Of a stretch of 64,000 nucleotides of DNA, positions 7,640 through 17,540 are shown piece after piece. How positions within the stretch are numbered: position 1 is the stretch's first letter; each line of letters begins with the position of its first letter. The stretch comes from Procambarus clarkii (lineage: Eukaryota; Arthropoda; Malacostraca; Decapoda; Cambaridae): contig NC_091172.1 of NCBI RefSeq assembly GCF_040958095.1, forward strand, positions 22,721,753 to 22,785,752, read 5' to 3'. A program made the translations under genes and the position numbers. A model generated the notes under the pieces. The model ran no database searches. It was not told where the DNA came from and saw only the letters and a list, made by a program, of their open reading frames with translations.

Positions 7640-9540
7640 GTCATAAAAGGGAAATATGTTAGCATGGATTCAAGATTACCTAAGTCACAGGTATGCCAGA
7701 GTAAAGTTGCAAGGACAAGTGTTGAACTACCACTTACATGAGAATGGGACTCCACAAGGAGGAGTCCTCAGTCCTAGTCTTTTTAACATCTTTTTTGCAA
7801 ACCTTGTTACCATGACATTTACAGAAGGGGTTAAATTGCTAAGCTATGCTGATGATATAGCATTAGTCATTACAGGTCCTTTACTTCTAAATAAAGCACA
7901 AAGTGCATTAGATAAAGTAACATCTGAATGCAATATTTTAGAGCTAAAAATATTTACACAAGTCTAAGGCAATGAGACTAGGCGGCAACACTCCAGACAG
8001 GCACCTACGCATTCAAGACATTAACCTTCAGTGGGTTACACAATATCAATATCTCGGAGTGTGGATAGATTTTAAAATGACATTCAACAAGCAAATTCAA
8101 CATCTGAAGGAGAAATCAAAATCACGACTGAATATAATGAGAACAATCACAGGGCCCCGTCTAGGAGCGGGACACAAAGTGTTAAGAATGTTTTACATAC
8201 ACGCCGTTCGTTCCCTGGTTGATTATGCAGCGCCTGCCTTACTCACTCTTTCTCCTGGTCAGTGGACAAATGTTGAGGTTATTCAAAACGATGCAATGCG
8301 AGTCATAACAAGAGTTCCCAGATGGATTAAAATACTGAACCTAAGACTAGAAACCAGGCTAACGTCAACTGAAATAAGAGTAAATGGAATCGCTGCGTGC
8401 ATGCTGACCAAGATATTGACTAGACCTTGAATCAGTTCACTTAAAGATATAATCACTGGAGCACTAACTCTGGACAGAAGAGCCTCCAATAGCAACAGGT
8501 GGACCCATTGTGTGATAAACACCATCAATACATTCGATATAACAAACACAGTCACTGAGAGGGGTGTCGACGAAATACATGCAGACTTTGTCATGCAAGC
8601 CCCTTGGGAATCCCTGCCAGCAGACTTTAAGATTATGGCTCTTGAAGGAAAAAAACAGACTAATCCTCATCTGCTATGTAACATTGCACAGATGCATATA
8701 GAAGCAAACATGGCATCCGACAGCTTCACTTCACAGATGAATCAGTAGTCCAGCAGGGACAAGAAACCGGAGCTGCAGTTAAAGCAGGAAACTCTGTAAA
8801 TTGTTGGAGACTCTTAAATGGGTGTTCAACTCTACAAACAGAGATGCTAGCCATTCAAAGAGCTTTGGAACATGCTCTTGCTGAACACCGACAACATGTT
8901 ATCATACACACAAATTAAAGAACTGCCACTGAAACCTTGCAAAAAGAAGACATATGTGATAACATACATCTGATTACAAATGTCATATCATTAATGCAAA
9001 CACTCAAACGTCAAGGCCGACGGGTACTTATCAATTGGATGCCAAGTCATGTGGGAATAATAGGATATGACATTGCAAACGAAGCTGCAAAACTTGCAAC
9101 TAAGAGAAGAAATGTAGACATTTACATACCACAGAGTCTATCACAGATTAAGAAAGTAATTAGAAACAGAACAATGCAAAAGATGTACAGTGACCACAAC
9201 ACAGCAGTTGCAACATCAGGATCTGCGGGTTGGTACAAGAATTCAACCAACTACGAATCACTTATTTTGATGAAAGGGAGCAGTAGAACAACAGAAGTAC
9301 ACTTACATCGCATCAGGCTTGGATACCCATGTGCATGGGAAAAAGGTTCCAATGGTTCCAGAAGATGAGAGAAATGTCAACACTGTGGGAGAAATGCTCG
9401 ACAGACCACTGGAACATTATCTAACACAGTGCACAGTTACAAACTCAATAAGATTTCAACAGAGCAGAAGAAGTTGTTAAACACATATGGCAAAACCTTA
9501 CTGAAGCGACCATATGAGTCATAAATACTCATACTCCGCC
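7640..9540 (+). pseudogene. I-type LINE: RT plus RNase H, 5'-truncated
   Basis: A non-LTR retrotransposon ORF2 remnant that would copy its RNA into DNA at a nicked target. It starts within RT: 'GTPQGGVLSPSLFNIFF' and an intact YADD box ('LLSYADDIALV'), then a frameshift near 7965 and thumb sequence 'QYQYLGVWIDFKMTFNKQI'. After a stop near 8430 comes an RNase H domain with 'TEMLAIQRALEHA' and 'INWMPSHVGIIGYDIANEAA'. The usual second catalytic Asp reads N then stop ('IHTN'), so RNase H is dead. A Cys/His tail ('CQHCGRN') follows. Confidence 0.82.
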
Positions 9541-9627
9541 CGAGTAAAACAGAAACAAGCAACACTTAGTGGGCCAGCCAGAGGCTAAAGCCCGGGCAAG
9601 AATTTCCCTTGCAAAAAAAAAAAAAAA
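9541..9627 (+). mobile_element. LINE 3' tail with poly(A), tail family T
   Basis: The tail CAAGCAACACTTAGTGGG, then CCAGCCAGAGGCT and an A15 tract at 9613-9627. The same roughly 70-bp tail recurs at 21239-21325 (inverse) and 37498-37570 after unrelated upstream sequence. Confidence 0.7.
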
Positions 9628-9829
9628 TATCGGAGTCAAGTCATCGATAGCTGCCGCTATCTCTCCTTTTTCTAGTCCCGGGCTATCTCGCCGGCTACGA
9701 ACCGTCAGCAAGCAGTGATATACAAGTTTGTTTTATCAGCTCTGTCACTTAAGAGTACAAGGAGCACCATGGGTCCCAGCACTGACCATTATGGGGCTCC
9801 ACTGATAACATTTCTCAATTCTAATATTA

Positions 9830-10260
9830 CGCCTCAAACCATTACTCAGTTTACATTTCAATAGATAATTTTTCGCCCAATTAAGTACTCAAGCAGCTAC
9901 TCCGGTCTGGTTCTCCAACTTGTACAGGAGCCTCTTATGTGGGACTGTGTCAAATGCTTTCTGGAAAACTAATAATATGCAGCCCGCTCACTCCTTCCTT
10001 TCTTGATCTGATCTCTGTTATTCTGCCATAGAACTCACATGGGTTAGGCGCCAATTTCGTTCCCTAGATCCGTGTTGGTGCTCGAATCTAATTATCTGTA
10101 AGTACTTCATTTCTTTCTTACTAATTATTCCAGTCATTACTTTGCAGGGTAAGGATACTGGTCTGTAGCCTAGTGATACAGACTGGTTCTTCGACATGAG
10201 GCTTCCTCCAACTCTGGTAGCTCCTCCCCCCCCTCCTCCAGTGATGGGGTAGAGAACATT
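9830..10260 (-). pseudogene. CR1-like RT fragment
   Basis: The minus strand contains 'FQKAFDTVPHKRLLYKLEN', the motif A region of CR1-type RT with the catalytic Asp in FDTVPH, followed by 'VLNWAKNYL'. Stops interrupt both sides, so it is a remnant. Confidence 0.6.
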
Positions 10261-10529
10261 GCCAGCGATCAGTACATTATTTCCTTATGAATCTCACGTT
10301 CGTGTGAACACGTGATTATATACGAATATAGATATGTTTGAATGTACGTATACTTATATGTGTGCGTGTGTGTGTGTGCGTGTAGGGTGTTATTGTGTTC
10401 TTGTGTGTGTGTGTGTTTACTCTTTGTGACTGCGGGATCGAGTTGTTAGCTCTTGGACCCCCATCTTCCTAATCGTTAATTGATTGTCTAATATATTGAA
10501 TCCTGATCTATTGTTCTGTATTACATATG

Positions 10530-10530
<1 letters not shown>
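10261..10530. other. Unassigned, partly GT-rich
   Basis: Contains short GT runs around 10360-10415; no gene was found. Confidence 0.4.

Positions 10531-10602
<72 letters not shown>
10531..10602. repeat. (CA)n microsatellite
   Basis: About 36 uninterrupted CA dinucleotides that end at the 5' truncation of the CR1-like copy. Confidence 0.95.
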
Positions 10603-10603
<1 letters not shown>

Positions 10604-10606
<3 letters not shown>

Positions 10607-11070
10607 CTTTCAGAACTTTCTATACCACATATGTCAGGCCAATCCTGGAGTATGCAGCCCCAGCACGGAGTCCATATCTAGTCAAGCATAAGACTAAACT
10701 GGAAAAGGTTCAAAGGTTTGCCACCAGACTAGTACCCGAGCTGAGAGGTATGAGCTACGAGGAGAGACTACGGGAATTAAACCTCACTTCGCTGGAAGAC
10801 AGAAGAGTTAGGGGGACACATGATCACCACATTCAAGATTCTGAAGGGAATTGATAGGGTAGATAAAGACAGGCAAGGGGTATTTAACACAAGGGGCACA
10901 CGCACAAGGGGACACAGGTGGAAACTGAGTGCCCAAATGAGCCACAGAGATATTAGAAAGAACTTTTTTAGTGTCAGAGTGGTTGACAAATGGAATGCAT
11001 TAGGAAGTGATGTGGTGGAGGCTGACTCCATACACAGTTTCAAGTGTAGATATGATAGAGCCTATGACAT
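10604..11070 (+). mobile_element. CR1-like LINE 3' part
   Basis: Starts inside ORF2 at 'FRTFYTTYVRPILEY' and runs through 'KTKLEKVQRFATRLVPELRG', 'SYEERLRELNLTSLEDRRV', a one-base frameshift near 10815, 'TRGTRTRGHRWKLSAQ' and 'NFFSVRVVDKWNALGSDVV' to 'SFKCRYDRAY'. These are the thumb and C-terminal blocks of CR1-type RT. It lacks the usual 3' tail and is joined to unrelated DNA at about 11070. Confidence 0.85.
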
Positions 11071-11289
11071 AACCTACCACACATATCTGACAAAAGAAAG
11101 ATGTCACCACAACAGGAACTCACACACACACTTGACACAGGAGCCAAGTTTCAACACAGTCTGAGAGGTCAAAGCAACTAATACTTTACTATTCAAATTG
11201 AGCTTTTAAGAGCATTCAAAATGATTTATTCCAACAGCCAAAGAGAATAGCAAACAAGATTTGTGGATCAATACTGAACTTTAAACCCC

Positions 11290-11790
11290 CGTCCGATGAA
11301 GCCTCGCGACTCAGAAATAGAGAGAAAAGCCGTCGGGAAGCCTCGCGACTCAGAAATAGAGAGAAAAGCCGGTGGGAAGCCTCGCGACTCAGAAAGAGAG
11401 AGAAAAGCCGTCGGGAAGCCCCTCGCGACTCAGAAAGAGAGAAAAAAGCCGTCGGGAAGCCTCGCGACTCAGAAAGAGAGAGAAAAACCCGTCGGGAAGC
11501 CTCGCGACTCAGAAAGAGAGAGAAAAAGCCGTCGGGAAGCCTCGCGACTCAAAAAGAGAGATCGGGGAAGCCTCGCGACTCAGAAATAGAAAGAAAAAAC
11601 CGTCGAGAAGCCTCACGACTCAGAAATAGATAGAAAAAGCCGTCGGGAAGCCTCACGACTCAGAAATAGATAGAAAAAGCCGTCGGGAAGCCTCACGACT
11701 CAGAAATAGATAGAAAAAGCCGTCGGGAAGCCTCACGACTCAGAAATAGAGAGAAAAAGCCGTCGGGGAAGCCTCGCGACTCACCAAAGA
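11290..11790. repeat. 40-bp minisatellite, about 12 copies
   Basis: The unit contains AAGCCGTCGGGAAGCCTCGC and GACTCAGAAATAGAGAGA. A CGCG to CACG switch appears in the downstream copies. Confidence 0.92.
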
Positions 11791-11992
11791 GCGATAATTG
11801 TTCCTGTAGTGTGAAGGTTTGTGTGGGTGTCTACTGATATCTTAGGGAGTTAAGATTAGATGATATAGGCAGTGTGGCTGGATAACAGCGGAAAAATCCA
11901 GTGTTTGACTATCGTAGTGGGTGGGAGCAGCGACCCAACCCCAACCCGTGTGTGCGTTGATAACGGAAGAACATTGGTAGAACACACACACA

Positions 11993-12083
<91 letters not shown>
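11993..12083. repeat. (TC)n microsatellite
   Basis: Uninterrupted TC run of about 90 bases preceded by a short (AC)n. Confidence 0.95.
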
Positions 12084-12085
<2 letters not shown>

Positions 12086-12212
12086 GGACACCAATAAACT
12101 TTTATCTTTTAAAAACTACAAGAGACGTATCATTCTCAAGTATTTTCCACAGTATGTAAGTGGAGGTGATATCGTGCTTACTGCGTTATGGTCGCAAGGG
12201 AGGTCATTGTTG

Positions 12213-12382
12213 AAGTGATGTTGTGGTGGTGTGTGGGGGTGTTGTGGTGTGTTGTGGTGTGTGGTGTTGTGGTGTGTTGTGGTGTGTGGTGGTGTTGTGG
12301 TGTGTGGTGTTGTGGTGTGTGGTGTTGTGGTGTGTTGTGGTGGTGTTGTGGTATTGTGTGGTGGTGTTGTGGTGTGTGGTGT
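12213..12382. repeat. GTGTTGTGGTGT low-complexity repeat
   Basis: Purely G/T sequence on this strand built from TGTGGTGTTGTGG-like units. Confidence 0.9.
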
Positions 12383-12470
12383 CACAGCCCGTCCTCCGCG
12401 CGGGACTCGTAATCCTGTGGCCCGGGTTCGATTCCCGGACTAGGCAGAGACAAATGGGCAGAATTTCCTG
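12383..12470 (+). mobile_element. tRNA-derived SINE head, family 3, truncated
   Basis: Carries GACTCGTAATCCTGTGG and the B box GGGTTCGATTCCC, then the SINE body start ACAAATGGGCAGAATTTC. It is cut by the next SINE. Confidence 0.7.
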
Positions 12471-12717
12471 CACCCGGTCGGCCGAGCGGACAGCACACTG
12501 GACTTGTGATCCTGTGGTCCCGGGTTCGATCCCGGGCGCCGGCGAGAAACAATAGGCAGAGTTTCTTTCACCCTATGCCCCTGTTACCTAGCAGTAAAAT
12601 AGGTACCTGGGTGTTAGTCAGCTGTCACGGGGTGCTTCCTGGGGGTGGAGGCCTGGTCGAGGACCGGGCCGTGGGGACACTAAAGCCCCGAAATCATCTC
12701 AAGATAATCTCAAGATA
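12471..12717 (+). mobile_element. tRNA-derived SINE, family 3
   Basis: Head with A box GGCCGAGCGGACAGC and B box GGGTTCGATCCC (pol III promoter elements), followed by the SINE body AGTTTCTTTCACC and TAGGTACCTGGGTGTTAG. It ends with tandem ATCTCAAGATA. The body recurs at 12718-12972, 27050-27355 and 36536-36705. Confidence 0.8.
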
Positions 12718-12785
12718 ACCCTGATGCCCCTGTTACCAAGCAGTAAATAGGTACCTGGGATTTAGACAGCTGTCATGGGCTGCTT

Positions 12786-12854
<69 letters not shown>

Positions 12855-12972
12855 ACAAAAAATAATAAAATTAGTTAGTTAGTAGTTAGTAACAGTTGAT
12901 TGGTCAACAGTTGAGAGGCTGGCCGAAAGAGCCTAGCTCAACCCCCGCAAGCACAACTAGGTGAATACACAG
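12718..12972 (+). mobile_element. SINE family 3 body with (GT)n and CR1-type tail
   Basis: SINE body (ATAGGTACCTGGGA, GCTGCTTCCTG), a (GT)n of about 65 bases at 12787-12851, an A-rich spacer, then TTGAGAGGC, CTCAACCCCCGCAAGCACAA and CTAGGTGAATACAC. That last part is the 3' tail of the CR1-like LINE, consistent with mobilisation by it. Confidence 0.7.
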
Positions 12973-12989
12973 TACTCCAAATAAACCTA

Positions 12990-13740
12990 AAACATCTACC
13001 TCCACTCCAAAGTAGAAACAAGGTAGAGTGGGAACATATGCAGTGAGTCCCTACAAACCTATAGTTACTGTGTCACTCAAGGCGATGACTAACAAAGGTA
13101 CTGTAGATTGGAGAGCATGTTTGTTCTGTGAAGAACATTCCACATACAACTGCACTAAATACTCTGATCGTGCAACACGTGTAAAGCGACTCAAGAAGTT
13201 GCATAAATGCACCAGGTGTTTGAGGTCACATAACCCCAATACCTGTGCAACCCAAGTGCTCACCTGCAATAGGTGCAATAAGGGTCAAAATCATACAGCA
13301 CTCTGTGGGGACACAAGACCAAGGTCTCCTAAACCCCAGGTGGAGGAAGAAACTTCCACTACAGTACAGTTCTATAAAGCACATAAGGATGTAAATCCTC
13401 TTTCAACAAAGTCTGATAATAACTCTGCTTTGCCCACTGCCCAACTACTCATTAAAAACAGGATGTCCAAGGTCACCATTCGTGGGTTATTTGACCAAGG
13501 ATCCCAAAAGACATTTGTCACACAGAAAGTGGCAGATGCCTTAAAACTAAAACCTGTTCGACAGGTGAAACTAGACACATCAGGATTCCTGACTAACTCA
13601 GGAACCCAAGTTTACAAAGTGATCCAACCTTTAGTATGTATATGCGGTTATGCCCGAATGGTACATGCCACTGTAGTCGACAAAATCCTATCTGACCTAT
13701 ATGTTTATGGTCTAGGGACAACAGCCATGTAAGAAAAGGG
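12990..13740 (+). pseudogene. BEL/Pao retrotransposon Gag zinc knuckles and protease
   Basis: Open from about 13028 to 13732. The first half has Cys/His clusters ('CLFCEEHSTYNC', 'LHKCTRCLRSHNPNTC', 'CNRCNKGQNHTALC') typical of the Gag end of BEL/Pao elements, which bind the RNA genome. The second half has an aspartic protease site 'LFDQGSQKTFV' (family pattern LDxGSQ) preceded by 'LIKNRMSKVTIRG'. No ATG or upstream Gag is present, and the frame stops in the protease C-terminus. A decayed internal region, not a host gene. Confidence 0.8.
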
Positions 13741-14700
13741 GGATTAAGTTGGCTGATAACAAAATAACATCTGATCACCTCTTCAATATGGAATTCCTTG
13801 TAGGTGCAGATTATTATCACAAATTCATCACATGAAGTACAAAAAGGCAAAGAATGAACCTGTTAATATCTGCTGGAGGCAATTTGCTCACAGGCTGAGT
13901 ATTGAGTGTGAAGCAACACACACCTGTAGACAAACAACAAGTCAACTTAGTGATGGTTGCGTGACTAGGTGGAGAACAGTCACCACTCAAATTCAGAGAC
14001 ATGTCTGAGGATGAGCTTGATCCCCCAGTACATAAATTATGGGATGTAGCCACCTTAGACATTGTCCCTGAACATCCTAGTCCAGATGATGACTGGACTT
14101 ACAAACAATACCTGGACTCAGTTGTCTACATGGACAACTAACACTGGGTCATGTTACCATGGAAGCTGAATCATCCTCAGCTACCCGAAAACCATTTCAA
14201 GGCACAAAACCAATTAAGGTCTCAGGTGATGTGCTTAACTAGACAACCTGAGAACTTGAAATTGTGCCATGGGATAATACAACAACAACTCGATAACAAA
14301 CACCAACTTAAAATAACTGATCAAAGCAGAATTTCCCGACTACAATGTTCCCCAGAAATCAAGGGTACTAGGAGTTGAATGGGTTACAACTTCAGATCAG
14401 TTGTCCATCAAATCGGTGGAACTAGATACCACCACTCTAACAATGAGGAAACTACTATCCCAAATCAGCAAACCCTTCGACCCTTTGGGACTATTAAGTC
14501 CCATATTGATGAATTGGAAGTTGATAAGGCAGGAATGCTGGCAAAATATGATTTACTGGGATGATCTTCTAACACCTGGCTTACAAGAAAGTTGTCAGGG
14601 GCTAGTGAAGAATCTAAGCATCTTAGAGTCTGTCACGTTCCCTTGGAATACAGTACATCAAAATCAACCAGTTAAGATCAAAATCAAAGTTAACCAGTCA
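13741..14700 (+). pseudogene. BEL/Pao polyprotein, degenerate protease to RT-connection region
   Basis: Fragments in shifting frames: 'LWDVATLDIVPEH', 'HWVMLPWKLNHPQLPEN' and, in one open frame after a 1-nt shift near 14362, 'LTMRKLLSQISKPFDPLG' followed by 'LLSPILMNWKLIRQECW' and 'IYWDDLLTPGLQESCQ'. The KxLxxIxxxFDPLGLLxP block is diagnostic of BEL/Pao polyproteins after RT. The RT catalytic domain itself is deleted between the two parts. Confidence 0.75.
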
Positions 14701-14769
14701 AAATCAACCAAACATCGCTACACACCACAACACCACAACAGCACCACACACAACAACACCACCACATAA

Positions 14770-16234
14770 AACTGTAATATCAATATAGCTGTAAGTTAAG
14801 TACTAATTGTAATTAAGAAGCAATAAAGTTATTATCTTCAAAAACTAAGACGGTTAGGTGAGGTCCTGGTATTCTATTCAGTTTTTCAGGTAAACTCAAA
14901 TATTCACAATATATTTGACAGTACGATTTAATACTAAGTGAAAATAAGTACAATTCCTAACTGCTATGAATAGTACATAATTGCACTTATTTGTCTCCTT
15001 ACATTTACCACCCCATTTTTGGAGGACGGGCTGAATATTGTCCTACCCCCTGTATAAAAGTTGGCAGTAAATAAATGGTAATATTATTATTCAGTAAAAT
15101 GGTGCAATAGTTATGATTTATATGTAAAATGTTGTCAGGTTGACCTCCGGTTGACCTCTGAGCTAGCTTACACATAGTAGATAGAAAGAGAAAATTGATA
15201 TTTTGGCCTTAGAAAATTTATGGGGTGTGCACGTAAAGCTATCTTCCTTGGTATAAGAGATAGAAGGTCGAAATTGAATGTCCATGGAAAACTGATGACT
15301 TCAACTACCCTTGTTGCTGTAGCAGTTCTCTGTGAACAGCTACAGGTTTTGCCTGAATTCTGTAATGTAGGCGCATAGCAACAGGAGAGAGACAGAGGAG
15401 GAGGCCCTCGGCCGGCACTTGTGTTAGCCCAGCCCGTTAGCCAATGGTCGCCGTGACGTCACGTCACTGGCAGGTTTGCCCTGATTGGAAGCGGCACGAG
15501 GCCTCCGGCAATGCTCGAACCTGATTGGTTGAGCCTGGAACAAGGGGAGCCAGGCACCTCAGTCTCTCCTACCCAAAAGGCGGGCATTCTGTTCCCAAGT
15601 GCTGTCCTAGGTGGATGTGGTCTTGTCCTGTTCCGGCCAGAACAAGGTATTTGCCTATCCACATCGGGTTCAGCCTGCTGAAATGATTCTACGCTTCTCC
15701 ACGATTGCCATTGCAGAATCCGGTGATTGCAGGGCGCCGTCAGACGTCACATAATGAAGATACGAGAGAGTATGTAACAATATCAGCCGTCACATGTGTT
15801 ACCTACAGGCGCAATTGGTCTGTACAAAGTAATCATCGACTTCACCGAGAGCGATCCGTTATTTTATTGTTCAATAAACTGTGAAAAAGGAATAGGGAAA
15901 TGTGATTCTAAGTGTTTGAGTGAGGATCATATTTTAATCTTCAAATTGTGGGAGCTGTGGACTCTGTTTATTTTCCGTCCACTCCATTGTTCCCCGGTGC
16001 ACCTCTCGTAGTGCCCCAAAAATATTCCAGCGTGCATTCAGTCAGCCTTCAGCGATAAACACGCTAGTGTATAAACTGGTGTGTAATTGTGAGCGCGTTT
16101 CCAAGTCCATTAGTGTGAAAACTAGGCGACTCTCGCCTCTATTGACGCGCTCGTCCTACACCACCCCACCACGCTCACTGCCTGAGACCCAGGGCCTAAC
16201 TACGCCTCACCTAGCCGCACCTCACCTCATGTGT
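14770..16234. other. Gene-free; possible LTR-like promoter segment
   Basis: No coding match. Contains CCTGTATAAAAGTTGG (TATA-like, 15050), a CRE-type TGACGTCACGTCAC (15454), and two GATTGG (inverse CCAAT) boxes near 15483 and 15524. This could be an LTR or another retroelement promoter, but no duplicate end or target duplication was found. Confidence 0.3.
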
Positions 16235-16294
16235 CCGTTGTGACACATCCAGGCTATTTGTTCCTGAACAAATAGCCTGGATGTGTCACAACGG
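16235..16294. repeat. 29-bp perfect palindrome
   Basis: Arms 16235-16263 and 16266-16294 are exact reverse complements with a 2-base centre; the arm starts CCGTTGTGACACATCCAGG. Confidence 0.97.
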
Positions 16295-16544
16295 AAAGGT
16301 TGATGATATTCTTGAGAGATATAAGAATTTTGCACCAAGATTGTAATATTTTGTTGAATTATCTGCAGGTGTCTTGCAAATTGTCTATACAGTATACCTA
16401 GGTCATAAAAGTATTTGTGTGTACGTCTGATACCATACTACTTGTGAAGGAGGAAATGTATATGTTTACCTCTCAGAATGTTTGGTAATATGTTTATTGT
16501 TTGTGATGTGTGTCTATGTATATATTAACACGTTGTACTGAATG

Positions 16545-16626
16545 GGGTGAGAATAGCTTGAGCTACCTCATCCCTTTGTGTGTATTTTACCTCAATAAAC
16601 TTATTTCAATTTCAATTTCAATTTCA
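16545..16626 (+). mobile_element. SINE 3' tail, family 4
   Basis: AGCTACCTCATCCCTTTGTG, CCTCAATAAACTTA and a (TTTCAA)n end. The same tail (CTCTATCCCTTTGAGATGTA, CTCAATAAAGATACTTG) ends the SINE at 63573-63770. Confidence 0.6.
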
Positions 16627-17540
16627 CCTCTCACTCAACTACCCTGGAGTAGTGTCCCGCCGCCTCAAACTCACCTCACTCCTCCAGCTCCAGCTTCAAT
16701 TAACAGCATTGTCAGTGAGTGAATGCTAATGAGAGTGGAGTGTTATACTGTATATTTAACGTGAGTAATCAAACATTGTTTTCTCTGTACCATTCGTACG
16801 TGCCAAATTCCTACCGTTGATTTTATCAGCCGAATGGTGTTGGTTCTCCATAATCCCTCTACGGGACCGAGTTCGATTCCCGAGGAAGCACGATAGGTAA
16901 AGACCTTCAGTTATTCTGTGTGAGTACTATAGCTGGACTTTAAGTGTGTTTGTCAACTTACTCTACATTATTACACATTTAGCGACTTTGTGTTCTGCAT
17001 TGTGTGGTTGATTGTGTTTAGTGTGACTTCAATATTATACCATCACTGTGTGTTTAACCCGTGTCCATGCCGTTCTATTCTTTACTTCCAGAGGACATGC
17101 TGTAATTAACAAGATTATTGTGTTAATATTTTATTTGGTTTATTTTGACACGAGTGTCAGTGTGTTGTATTGTTCAGTGTTGTGGTTACGCACTGTTTTG
17201 TGTACTGAAATTGAGTTGGTCTCTGTGACTCGGTGTTCTTTGATTTAGTGTCATTATTGTGTCGGTCTTCGTGACCCTCTTCGTGACCCCCCTCTTCTCT
17301 TTTCTAATTGTCATTTCCTGCCGACCTTTTGCCTGTTTTGATTATTCTCTTGGACTTGTTCTATTTTGACGCCCGGGTGTTTGAGGAGGCATACTCTTGC
17401 CCCCGTAGAACTGTAGTACCCGACGTCGAGAGCGAGGGGAACATTTTATTGTCAATCCTCCTTTCGTCACTGAACCCGATCTCGACGGACTCGCGGTTCT
17501 TAAGGTGGCGTTTTTGGGGCGTATACCCCACAAACATGGA
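16627..17540. other. Gene-free, T-rich upstream of LINE
   Basis: No recognisable domain in either strand. The segment from about 17300 is C/T-rich and may be retroelement 5' sequence, but I cannot place it. Confidence 0.3.

Noticed and set aside
12471..12545. Functional tRNA gene
   Set aside because: The tRNA-like head is followed by a body shared with several other loci, so it is a SINE; the cloverleaf is also imperfect.
13028..13732. Host zinc-finger gene
   Set aside because: The Cys/His spacing, the downstream DxGSQ protease site and the later FDPLG block identify a BEL/Pao retrotransposon.
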